Assembly: GCA_020062605.1 (NCBI GenBank)
Contig: JAGUWA010000045.1
Location: forward strand, 1-10,338
Length of the DNA: 10,338 nucleotides
Reading direction: 5' to 3'
From: Parvibaculum sp.
GTDB taxonomy: Bacteria > Pseudomonadota > Alphaproteobacteria > Parvibaculales > Parvibaculaceae
The position numbers and the translations under genes were made by a program. The notes beneath the pieces were generated by a model. That model was not told the origin of the DNA and did not search any database. It worked only from the letters and a program-made list of their open reading frames with translations. Positions 1-7,353 of this stretch are shown piece by piece (position 1 is the first letter of the stretch; each line of letters opens with the position of its first letter).

Positions 1-2
1 GC

Positions 3-389
3 GCGGATTGCGTTCTCGTCGACGCGCCCTGCAGCGGCACCGGCGCCTGGCGGCGCAGCCCCGATGCCCGCTGGCGTCTCGATCCCGGCACGCTCGAAGG
101 ATATCGCGCAGCACAGGTCGAAGTGCTTGCTCGCAGCGCTGCGCTGGTCCGCCCCGGTGGCCGAATCGTCTATGTCACTTGTTCGCTTCTGCCATCCGAA
201 AATGAGCGGCAGATAGAAGCCTTCCTCGCTGCCCATCCCGGTTTCGCGCCGGTTCCCTGGGCGGCGGAGTGGCCGGAAGACCTCGTGCCGCCGCCGGTAA
301 TAGCGGGAGACTGGTTTCGCCTGAGCCCGGCCTCGACCGGAACGGACGGCTTCTTTGTCGCAATTCTTCGGCGGGAGGGAAGAGAATGA
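3..389 (+). CDS. rsmB: 16S rRNA (cytosine-C5) methyltransferase RsmB, C-terminal part (5' end outside window)
   Basis: This is the last 128 residues of an RsmB/NOP-family, SAM-dependent RNA m5C methyltransferase, which in the cytoplasm methylates a cytosine of 16S rRNA. The reading frame is open from the window edge. It contains the motif IV signature DAPCSGTG (Cys codon at 30-32) followed by WRRSPDARW, then motif VI YVTCS (Cys codon at 180-182). In the family, the motif VI Cys attacks the base and the motif IV Cys helps release the product, so both key cysteines are present. The end, GTDGFFVAILRR, is typical for the family. The usual length is about 430 residues, so roughly 70% lies upstream. 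The stop codon overlaps the start of the next gene (ATGA), which suggests translational coupling. The family assignment is firm; RsmB rather than a close paralogue is inferred. Confidence 0.93.
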   Translation, partial: ADCVLVDAPCSGTGAWRRSPDARWRLDPGTLEGYRAAQVEVLARSAALVRPGGRIVYVTCSLLPSENERQIEAFLAAHPGFAPVPWAAEWPEDLVPPPVIAGDWFRLSPASTGTDGFFVAILRREGRE

Positions 390-970
390 TGCGCTGCGGC
401 ATCGGGCTTGACGGGTCGGGGGAAGGATGGTCTATCGGATATGTTCCCTTCGACGGGCCAGGATCCATGGCGGCCTCATTTCCCCGAAGAAAATCGTCGC
501 GTTACGCGCTGCTGCCGATCTGGCTCTTCCTGCTCGCGGCATTCGTTCTGCCGCAGGCGGCGCACGCCGTCGATGCGCGCTCCGAGCGAGCCTCCCTGCG
601 CCTGGCGGAGAAGGGTGTCGCGGCGGCAGCCGTGGGACGCCTCGAAGAAGCGCAGCGTCTGCTGGAAGAAGCGGTTGTCTCCAATCCCGCCAACGCGGAG
701 GCCTATGCCGCACTGGCGGCCGTAAAGGATGTGGCCGGCAATCCGAAGCTCGCCCGCAAATACTATGTCATCGCCCTTGAGATAGACCCGGTGCTTCCCG
801 CGGCACTCGGCGGTCTTGCGCGCCTCAATGTGTCGGCGGGAGACCGCGAAGCAGCGGAAATTCTCTTGCGGAAACTCCGCGCGACATGCCCCGCCTGTGC
901 CGAAACGCGCGACGTCGAGCGGGCGCTCGCGGACATCGAACTCCCACCCAGATCGCAACCAAATCCGTAG
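386..970 (+). CDS. Exported TPR-repeat protein between rsmB and guaA
   Basis: A small tetratricopeptide-repeat protein of unknown partner, likely periplasmic or inner-membrane anchored. From ATG 386 it has 194 residues. This start overlaps the rsmB stop and has a strong GGAGG (374-378) 7 nt upstream. A second in-frame ATG at 467 would give 167 residues and a textbook signal peptide: basic n-region PRRKSSR, hydrophobic LLPIWLFLLAAFVLP, and cleavage after AHA. Its ribosome site is only AGGA, 3 nt away. I keep 386 because of the ribosome site, but 467 is a serious alternative. About three TPR units follow (residues ~69-170), with the pattern ARKYYVIALEIDP in the second. The third ends in a CPAC pair (Cys168, Cys171). 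The gene ends 7 nt before guaA. Function is unknown, and its position in a housekeeping operon does not reveal it. Confidence 0.8.
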   Translation: MMRCGIGLDGSGEGWSIGYVPFDGPGSMAASFPRRKSSRYALLPIWLFLLAAFVLPQAAHAVDARSERASLRLAEKGVAAAAVGRLEEAQRLLEEAVVSNPANAEAYAALAAVKDVAGNPKLARKYYVIALEIDPVLPAALGGLARLNVSAGDREAAEILLRKLRATCPACAETRDVERALADIELPPRSQPNP

Positions 971-977
971 ACGGAAC

Positions 978-2528
<1,551 letters not shown>

Positions 2529-2612
2529 GACGTTCGAAGGAACAGATCAATTTGGATGATTTGACCGAATAAAGAAAGTCGTTGCCCTGAGGGGGCTCCG
2601 AAGCGATGCTTG

Positions 2613-2633
2613 AAACCTCACGGTCGGAGGTTT
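2613..2633 (+). promoter_or_regulatory. Hairpin covering the Shine-Dalgarno of the fkbM-type gene
   Basis: A perfect 7-bp inverted repeat, AAACCTC (2613-2619) and GAGGTTT (2627-2633), is separated by a 7-nt loop. The right arm includes most of GGAGG (2626-2630), the only good ribosome-binding sequence before the gene. In mRNA the stem could hide that site. It could instead act as a weak guaA terminator, although only three T residues follow. The structure is seen in the sequence; either role is inferred. Confidence 0.4.
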
Positions 2634-2643
2634 GACGACGCTC

Positions 2644-3543
2644 ATGGTGCCCACCCGCCTTTCGAGGACGAGATTTAGGCTCGGAACTTCCTATCTGCTG
2701 GACAGTTTAAGTCTCGCAAGAGCGCACCGTATCCGGAAGAGGTTGCATGGAATGCGCCGCCACAAGATGGCGGTTTTCGCGAACGACCACATTGGGTTGG
2801 TGATCAATTTCTTCGGTGTTTACGAAAAAGATCAGCTCAAGTGTCTGTTTGATTTCCTCGCTCCGCTCTCCTCTAGGTTCAAGGCCGGATGTGTGCTCGA
2901 CATAGGCGCGAATATCGGAAATCACGCCCTCTATTTCTCGGAAATATTCGGTCGTGTCCTGGCATTTGAGCCTCATCCCCACACCTACAAGTTGCTGGAG
3001 CTGAATGCCACGTTCAAAAAGAACGTCGAGACCTTGCCGATTGGACTGGGCGCTTCTGGCGAACGCGCTAGGATTGCCGAAAACCCGCTCAATCTCGGGG
3101 GATCAAGAATTTCGGATCGGGATGAAGACGGCATCTCTGTCTTCGATATTGAGGTCCGGCGTCTGGATGATGTTGTTCGCGATGTCGCTTCTGTAGAGAT
3201 GATAAAATTAGACGTAGAAGGGCGCGAGCTGGACGTCCTGCAAGGCGCATGGGAGACGATAGACAGGCATCAGCCGGTAATAATATTTGAACAACTGAAG
3301 GATGAGTTTCGCGAAAACTCGACGCCGGTTATCGATGCGCTGAAGGAAAGAGGGTACAGGTGCTGCTGGATGGAGAAGCGGTTCAACTTTTCCGCCTCGT
3401 TTTTGCGGCGTTCCTTGTACGTGTTTGAGGTTCTTTTCGGCCGGGAGTACTTCGTGTTGACGGCGGATCGGATTCCGCCAAGATTTCACTTCATGATTAT
3501 TGCGATACCGCCGCGCTATGTGGATCAGCTTATGCGCGGCTAG
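2644..3543 (+). CDS. FkbM-family SAM-dependent methyltransferase
   Basis: A class I SAM methyltransferase of the FkbM type, a family that usually O-methylates sugars or polyketides. Its substrate cannot be read from the sequence. From ATG 2644 it has 299 residues. Motif I is DIGANIGNH (86-94), the post-I acidic motif is FEPHPHTY (108-115), and the characteristic IKLDVEGREL lies at 187-196. The C-terminal ~90 residues are less conserved. The start is uncertain: GGAGG at 2626-2630 lies 13 nt from ATG 2644 and too close to TTG 2632, and ATG 2752 is also in frame with GGAAGAGG before it. G+C is about half by hand count of sample lines, against 70-75% in guaA, and codons such as ATA, TTA and GTA appear. 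This suggests horizontal acquisition. No glycosyltransferase or other surface-sugar gene is adjacent. Confidence 0.88.
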   Translation: MVPTRLSRTRFRLGTSYLLDSLSLARAHRIRKRLHGMRRHKMAVFANDHIGLVINFFGVYEKDQLKCLFDFLAPLSSRFKAGCVLDIGANIGNHALYFSEIFGRVLAFEPHPHTYKLLELNATFKKNVETLPIGLGASGERARIAENPLNLGGSRISDRDEDGISVFDIEVRRLDDVVRDVASVEMIKLDVEGRELDVLQGAWETIDRHQPVIIFEQLKDEFRENSTPVIDALKERGYRCCWMEKRFNFSASFLRRSLYVFEVLFGREYFVLTADRIPPRFHFMIIAIPPRYVDQLMRG

Positions 3544-3646
3544 ATTGCTCGCATGGCATGGCTGATCGCCCGCCTCGCACCGCTCGCATCAACGACCGCA
3601 AACGTAAAATTTTTCTCCTCCTTTCAATATCCGCCCGTCTTCGGCT

Positions 3647-3675
3647 TTGACATCGGTATTATATGTTGATATCAA
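3647..3675 (+). promoter_or_regulatory. Candidate sigma70-type promoter for the DUF899-VOC operon
   Basis: A perfect -35 box TTGACA (3647-3652) is followed after 17 bp by TATCAA (3670-3675), a 4/6 match to the -10 consensus. It lies about 40 nt upstream of the DUF899 start, in an AT-rich patch that stands out from the GC-rich surroundings. No transcript data are available; this is pattern recognition only. Confidence 0.5.
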
Positions 3676-3677
3676 CA
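3664..3677. promoter_or_regulatory. 14-bp palindromic operator candidate over the -10 box
   Basis: TGTTGATATCAACA is a perfect 14-bp palindrome. It completely covers the candidate -10 element, which is where a repressor would block RNA polymerase. Its size and symmetry resemble sites of dimeric winged-helix repressors such as the MarR or ArsR families. No regulator gene is adjacent, so the binding protein would be encoded elsewhere. Confidence 0.5.
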
Positions 3678-3717
3678 CAACATCCCGAACGAGATAACTC
3701 GCGAAGAGGAGGGCGGA

Positions 3718-4455
3718 ATGGCGCAGAACAAGGTTGTTTCCCGCGAGGAATGGCTCGTGGCGCGCAAGGCTCTCGTCGAGAAGGAGAAGGCGGAAACGCG
3801 TCTCCGGGACGAGGTGGCGGCCGCGCGCGCGGCGCTTCCCTGGGTGAAGGTCGACAAGGACTACATCTTCGACACGCGGGACGGACGAAAATCGCTCGCC
3901 GATCTCTTCGACGGCCGCAGCCAGCTCATCGTCTATCACTTCATGCTGGGGCCGGGCTGGAAAGCGGGTTGCCCCGGTTGCTCCTTCCTCTGCGACCATC
4001 TCGACGGCACACTTCCACATCTCAACAATCATGACGTGACACTTGTCGCCGTCTCGCGCGCGCCGCTTGCCGAAATCGAACGCTACAAGAAGCGCATGGG
4101 CTGGAAGTTCCCCTGGGTGTCGTCGAACGGCAGCGACTTCAACTACGACTACCACGTCTCCTTCACGCCGGAAGAACTCGCAAGCGGCAAGGTCTTCTAC
4201 AATTTCCGTGAGACGGATACGTCGGATGCGCATGAGGAGCTTCCCGGTCTCAGCGCCTTCTATCGCAACGAGGCGGGCGGGATATTCCACACCTATTCGG
4301 TCTACGCGCGCGGGCCGGAACCCTTGATGGGTACCTACATGATCCTCGACATGGCGCCGCTCGGCCGCAACGAGAAGGGTGCGATGAACTGGATGCGCCG
4401 GCACGATGAATATGACGAGCAGCCGGCAACCCGCCGCGAAAGCGCAGCGGAGTAG
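3718..4455 (+). CDS. DUF899 thioredoxin-like family protein
   Basis: A 245-residue cytoplasmic protein of the DUF899 family, which has a thioredoxin-like fold and no established reaction. The start has a strong AGGAGG (3707-3712) 5 nt upstream. The N-terminus (~8-40) is a charged helix (REEWLVARKALVEKEK). The thioredoxin-like core follows, with IVYHFMLGPGW and then the Cys85-Pro-Gly-Cys88 pair in GCPGCSF. This CxxC sits where the redox site of thioredoxins would lie. The conserved C-terminal signature is GAMNWMRRHDEY (221-232). It is the first gene of a pair with the VOC gene 54 nt downstream. DUF899 genes are often found with VOC and START/AHA1-type genes under ArsR-type control; here only the VOC partner is present. 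A redox or detoxification role is inference. Confidence 0.9.
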   Translation: MAQNKVVSREEWLVARKALVEKEKAETRLRDEVAAARAALPWVKVDKDYIFDTRDGRKSLADLFDGRSQLIVYHFMLGPGWKAGCPGCSFLCDHLDGTLPHLNNHDVTLVAVSRAPLAEIERYKKRMGWKFPWVSSNGSDFNYDYHVSFTPEELASGKVFYNFRETDTSDAHEELPGLSAFYRNEAGGIFHTYSVYARGPEPLMGTYMILDMAPLGRNEKGAMNWMRRHDEYDEQPATRRESAAE

Positions 4456-4509
4456 CGGTTTCACGGCGAGCCACGTGGTTTGGCATAGTGCGAAATAAGG
4501 AGAAGTCAG

Positions 4510-5274
4510 ATGGCCGAACCCAACAGGTTTCGCTGGTACGAGCTCATGACGAGCGACACCGAAGCCGCAGGCGACTTCTATCGCCACGTCGTCGGCTGGA
4601 ATCTCGATCCCATGGGCGAAGGCGCCGATGCCTATACGCGCTTCCTCGTCGGCGATGCCGGCATCGGCGGCATGATGGCCATTCCCGAGGAGGAGTGCGA
4701 TCGAGCGAAGCCCGGCTGGATCGGCTATGCCGCCGTCGACGATGTCGATGATTATGCTGAGCGTGTGACGCGCGCCGGCGGTGCGGTGCTCCGCGCGCCT
4801 GCCGACATCCCGGACATTCTGCGCTTCGCCGTCGTCGCGGACCCCGCGGGTGCACCCTTCGTCATCTTCCGCGGCAAGGGCGGCGACATGCCCGAACTTG
4901 CAGCCGGTACGCAAGGCACCGTCGGCTGGCACGAGCTCTATGGCGGCCCTGTCGATCGATCCTTCCCCTTCTATTCGGGTCTTTTCGGCTGGACGAAGGA
5001 TGAGGCGATGCCCATGGGAGAGCAGGGCGTCTACCAGCTCTTCGCCGCGGGCGGAGATGCTGTGGGCGCGATGATGAAGATGGAGAACGGCGGTCCCGGC
5101 CCGATGTGGAACTTCTACTTCTGCGTCGACGACATCGACGCCGCCGTCGCGCGCATCGGAAAAAAGGGCGGCCGCATCACGATGGGTCCGCATCAGGTGC
5201 CGGGCGACGCCTGGATCGTCCAGGCGCTCGATCCGCAAGGAGCGTCTTTCGCGCTTGTCGGCGCGCGCGCCTGA
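4510..5274 (+). CDS. Two-domain VOC superfamily protein (glyoxalase/bleomycin-resistance fold)
   Basis: A 254-residue cytoplasmic protein built from two tandem VOC domains (~6-122 and ~136-252). AAGGAG (4497-4502) lies 7 nt before ATG 4510. The internal repeat is plain: RWYELMTSD..FY..VVGW matches GWHELYGGP..FY..LFGW, and DDVDDYAERVTRAGG matches DDIDAAVARIGKKGG. RFAVVADPAGAPFVIF likewise matches WIVQALDPQGASFALV. VOC proteins use paired domains to form metal-binding or ligand-binding cavities in glyoxalases, dioxygenases and drug-sequestering proteins. Domain 2 keeps a His (His141 in WHEL) where domain 1 has Tyr10 (WYEL), so a metal site, if present, is probably asymmetric. No specific substrate can be named. 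It is likely cotranscribed with the DUF899 gene, and its stop is one base from the convergent asd stop. Confidence 0.9.
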   Translation: MAEPNRFRWYELMTSDTEAAGDFYRHVVGWNLDPMGEGADAYTRFLVGDAGIGGMMAIPEEECDRAKPGWIGYAAVDDVDDYAERVTRAGGAVLRAPADIPDILRFAVVADPAGAPFVIFRGKGGDMPELAAGTQGTVGWHELYGGPVDRSFPFYSGLFGWTKDEAMPMGEQGVYQLFAAGGDAVGAMMKMENGGPGPMWNFYFCVDDIDAAVARIGKKGGRITMGPHQVPGDAWIVQALDPQGASFALVGARA

Positions 5275-5275
5275 T

Positions 5276-6298
5276 TTATTTCGCGGCGCGGACGAGAACC
5301 TCGCCGATCTGAACGGCGTTGAGCGCCGCGCCTTTCAGAAGCTGGTCGCCCGCGACGAACATCGCGATCGACCGTCCGGAAGGATCTGAAATGTCCTGGC
5401 GGATGCGGCCGACGAGAATGTCGTCCTGCCCCGACGCGTCCTTGGGCATCGGAAAATAGTTTTCCGCGCGATCGTCGACGATCTTGATGCCCGGCGCGCC
5501 GGAAAGGATTTCGCGCACTTCCTGCGGCGTGATCGGCCGCTCGCATTCGAAGTCGAGCGCTTCGGAATGCGCGCGCAACACGGGCACGCGCACGCAGGTC
5601 GCCGTCACACGAATATCCGGATCGGCGAAAATCTTCTTCGTTTCCTTCACCATCTTCAGTTCTTCCTCGTTGTAGCCCGTTTCCGGGTCCACATTCGAAT
5701 TGTGGCTGAACACGTTGAAGGGGTAGGGGTGCGGAATGATCTTCTGCTCGAAGGGTTCGCCCGAAAGGAAGGCGCGCGTCGCCTGCTCCAGTTCTTCCAT
5801 CGCCGCCGCGCCCGCGCCAGACGCCGCCTGATAGGTCGCCGCCACCAGCCGCTTCACCGGGTTCACCTTGTGGATCGGCCAGAGCGGCGTGATCGCGATG
5901 ATGGTCGAGCAGTTCGGATTGGCGACGATCCCCTTGTGGTCGAACGCGGCCTCCGGATTGATTTCCGGAATGACCAGCGGCACGTCGGGGTCCATCCGGA
6001 AAGCCGACGAATTGTCGATCATCACCGCGCCCGCCGCCTTCACGGCTCCCGCGAACTTCCGTGAAATGCCGCCGCCCGCCGAGAAGAAGGCGATATCGAC
6101 GCCCTTGAAGCTGTCCTCGGTCAGCTCCTCGACGCGGATGTCATTGCCCCTGAATTTCATGGTCTTGCCGGCCGAGCGCGCGCTGGCCAGCAGCTTCAGT
6201 TCCTTCGCCGGGAAGTTGCGTTCCTCGATGCAGCGGATCATCTCGACGCCCACGGCGCCGGTCGCGCCCGCAATGGCGACGACGGGATTGGCATTCAT
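5276..6298 (-). CDS. asd: Aspartate-semialdehyde dehydrogenase
   Basis: A cytoplasmic NADPH-dependent enzyme reducing aspartyl phosphate to aspartate semialdehyde. This is the branch-point precursor of lysine, diaminopimelate, threonine and methionine. The protein has 340 residues, the usual length. The NADP-binding loop is GATGAVG (11-17). The catalytic Cys130 is in ANPNCST, and ASGAGA (159-164) follows. Arg237 (substrate) and the general acid/base His244 lie in RVPVLRAH, with the same spacing as in the E. coli enzyme. ATG at 6298 is preferred over the longer open frame to 6388: it gives the standard N-terminus MNANPVVAIAGATG and has GGAG (6307-6310, - strand) 8 nt upstream. All catalytic residues are present, and the gene appears to be monocistronic. 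Confidence 0.97.
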   Translation of the reverse strand: MNANPVVAIAGATGAVGVEMIRCIEERNFPAKELKLLASARSAGKTMKFRGNDIRVEELTEDSFKGVDIAFFSAGGGISRKFAGAVKAAGAVMIDNSSAFRMDPDVPLVIPEINPEAAFDHKGIVANPNCSTIIAITPLWPIHKVNPVKRLVAATYQAASGAGAAAMEELEQATRAFLSGEPFEQKIIPHPYPFNVFSHNSNVDPETGYNEEELKMVKETKKIFADPDIRVTATCVRVPVLRAHSEALDFECERPITPQEVREILSGAPGIKIVDDRAENYFPMPKDASGQDDILVGRIRQDISDPSGRSIAMFVAGDQLLKGAALNAVQIGEVLVRAAK

Positions 6299-6314
6299 TT
6301 TCGGTACTCCGGAC

Positions 6315-6345
6315 CGGGCTCTTGAATCCATGAACGGAGAGCCCG
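6315..6345 (-). promoter_or_regulatory. Stem-loop in the asd leader
   Basis: An 8-bp perfect inverted repeat, CGGGCTCT (6315-6322) and AGAGCCCG (6338-6345), has a 15-nt loop. It lies between the candidate asd promoter and its ribosome site. On the mRNA its 3' arm ends only 4 nt before GGAG. It could tune translation or bind a regulator. It is far too small to be a lysine riboswitch. The role is inferred. Confidence 0.35.
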
Positions 6346-6359
6346 CTTGTTGCGCCGTG

Positions 6360-6388
6360 CCTATAACAGCGGCGCGGGGTCCCGGCAA
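6360..6388 (-). promoter_or_regulatory. Candidate promoter of asd
   Basis: Read leftward, TTGCCG (6383-6388; 4/6 match to the -35 box) is followed after 17 bp by TATAGG (6360-6365; 4/6 match to the -10 box). It ends about 60 nt before the asd start. It is the only AT-rich hexamer pair with good spacing here. No better evidence is available. Confidence 0.4.
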
Positions 6389-6407
6389 GGGGCTGGCCTG
6401 TCGCCTC

Positions 6408-6533
6408 TCACCCCTGCCGGAAACCGTCCACGATCTCGGAAATCCGCTTGAAGAAATGCAGCCCCTGCCGGATTTCCTCGTCGCTCATATGGTCGACGAT
6501 CCGCTGCACATAGGCCTCGCCGCCGGCGATCAT
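6408..6533 (-). pseudogene. C-terminal remnant of a leftward gene, possibly a MarR-like regulator
   Basis: The - strand reads as a plausible protein tail of 41 residues ending at a TGA (6410-6408). It contains YVQRIVDHMSDEEIRQGL and then FFKRISEIVDGFRQG. The amphipathic helical tail with MSDEEI resembles the last two helices of MarR-family repressors, which often read LSxEE; this identification is tentative. The first Met (6533) has no ribosome site, and no helix-turn-helix remains. Just to its right the frame meets a P450 fragment on the other strand, so the 5' part has been lost. It would originally have been transcribed leftward towards asd, divergent from the P450 gene. Confidence 0.4.
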
Positions 6534-6534
6534 G

Positions 6535-6888
6535 GCGACGCGGGACGTGGAGGTCGGCGGCAAGCTCATCGGGGAAGGGGAGTAGGTAGCTCTCTTTTAC
6601 GCCGCCGCCAATCACGATCCAGCCATGTTCCCGAACCCGCATGTCTTCGACATCACACGTCCGAACCTCAACAAGCAGCTGATCTTCGGCGTTGGCATCC
6701 ATCATTGTCTTGGCTCCGCCCTTGCGCGCATGGAGGGGAGGGCGCTCATCGAGTCCCTGCTCGACCGGATGGCCGGCATCTCCCTCGGACACGAAGCGCC
6801 GGTGCGGCAACGCGCCAGCCTTCTCAACCACGCCTTCGACCGGCTCACGCTCCGCTTCGAACGGCGTATGAAGGGAGCGGCCGAATGA
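6535..6888 (+). pseudogene. Cytochrome P450 C-terminal remnant with in-frame amber codon
   Basis: About 117 codons match the C-terminal third of a bacterial class I cytochrome P450. ATRDVEVGGKLIGEGE is the strand region after the K helix. After a TAG (6583-6585) the same frame continues VALFYAAANHDPAMFPNP, then the heme-ligand loop FGVGIHHCLG (Cys codon 6706-6708), the L helix ALARMEGRALIESLL, and a normal end at 6886-6888. The I-helix oxygen-binding motif and the ExxR motif are missing, because the sequence to the left belongs to another gene fragment. P450s are about 400 residues, so this cannot be functional. The TAG falls where the family usually has Lys, Arg or Gln before a Val. The stop overlaps the next gene's ATG (ATGA), so the P450 once headed that operon. 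Confidence 0.8.
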
Positions 6889-7337
6889 GCAGCCCCCGGG
6901 AAATCGAAAATCGCGAGATCGAGCAAAATCTCGAAGCAACCAAGGCACTCTTCGCTGCCTTCGGTGCGAAGGACATTCCCGGCATCATGGAATTCCTTCA
7001 TCCGGAGATCGTCATCGAGTTCTATGGGCCGTTCGTCATCCCCTATGCCGCCATCTATCGCGGGCACGAGAAGTGCAGGGGCTTTTTCGAGCGTGTGCTT
7101 TCCTCGGTCGAGGTGCACAGGTTCGACGCCGAGGAGTTCATCGCCGAACGGGACAAGGTGGCCGTCACCGGCCATCTGACCCTCACGGCCTTGTCCACCG
7201 GCGGCGCCATCGATTCCGATTTCGTGCATGTCATTACCCTGAGGGACGGGAAATGGCTGCGCTTTCGCGATTTCATGAACACCGCCGTCGCCGCTTTCTC
7301 GGGAGCATCGGAAGGGGTACTCTCCCGGGTGGATTAG
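6885..7337 (+). CDS. SnoaL/NTF2-like fold protein
   Basis: A 150-residue protein of the SnoaL-like (nuclear transport factor 2 fold) superfamily, whose members are small polyketide cyclases, hydratases or isomerases, or ligand-binding proteins. The start has GGGAG 7 nt upstream and overlaps the P450 stop. Visible hallmarks are the N-terminal helix NLEATKALFAAFGAKDIPGI, then FLHPEIVIEFYGP, the loop YRGHEKCRGFFERV, the strands KVAVTGHLTLTAL, and the end DGKWLRFRDFMNT. The reading frame is intact and codon use matches its neighbours, so it is probably still made. Its coupling to a former P450 suggests a role in oxidative catabolism or secondary metabolism, but no reaction can be assigned. The next gene starts 16 nt downstream, so the transcript may continue. 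Confidence 0.85.
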   Translation: MSSPREIENREIEQNLEATKALFAAFGAKDIPGIMEFLHPEIVIEFYGPFVIPYAAIYRGHEKCRGFFERVLSSVEVHRFDAEEFIAERDKVAVTGHLTLTALSTGGAIDSDFVHVITLRDGKWLRFRDFMNTAVAAFSGASEGVLSRVD

Positions 7338-7353
7338 TGACCGGGATGGAAAG

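Noticed and set aside
816..977. Upstream extension of guaA
   Set aside because: This stretch codes for the TPR protein in another frame, and GuaA proteins start with a sequence like the one at 978.
4471..4478. CCACGTGG palindrome between the DUF899 and VOC genes
   Set aside because: Eight bases is short for GC-rich DNA, there is no promoter-like context, and the two genes look cotranscribed.
3589..5238. Very long open frame on the - strand (549 codons)
   Set aside because: It is antisense to two well-supported genes (DUF899, VOC). Its protein is rich in His, Arg and Asp, as expected from the complement of GC-rich codons, and shows no recognisable domain.
6299..6407. Lysine riboswitch upstream of asd
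   Set aside because: The space is only about 110 nt and I see a single stem-loop, far short of the multi-helix lysine aptamer.
5868..6884. In-frame 5' extension of the SnoaL gene
   Set aside because: The frame is open only because it runs antisense to asd and out of frame through the P450 remnant. The homologous protein starts at 6885 with a good ribosome site.
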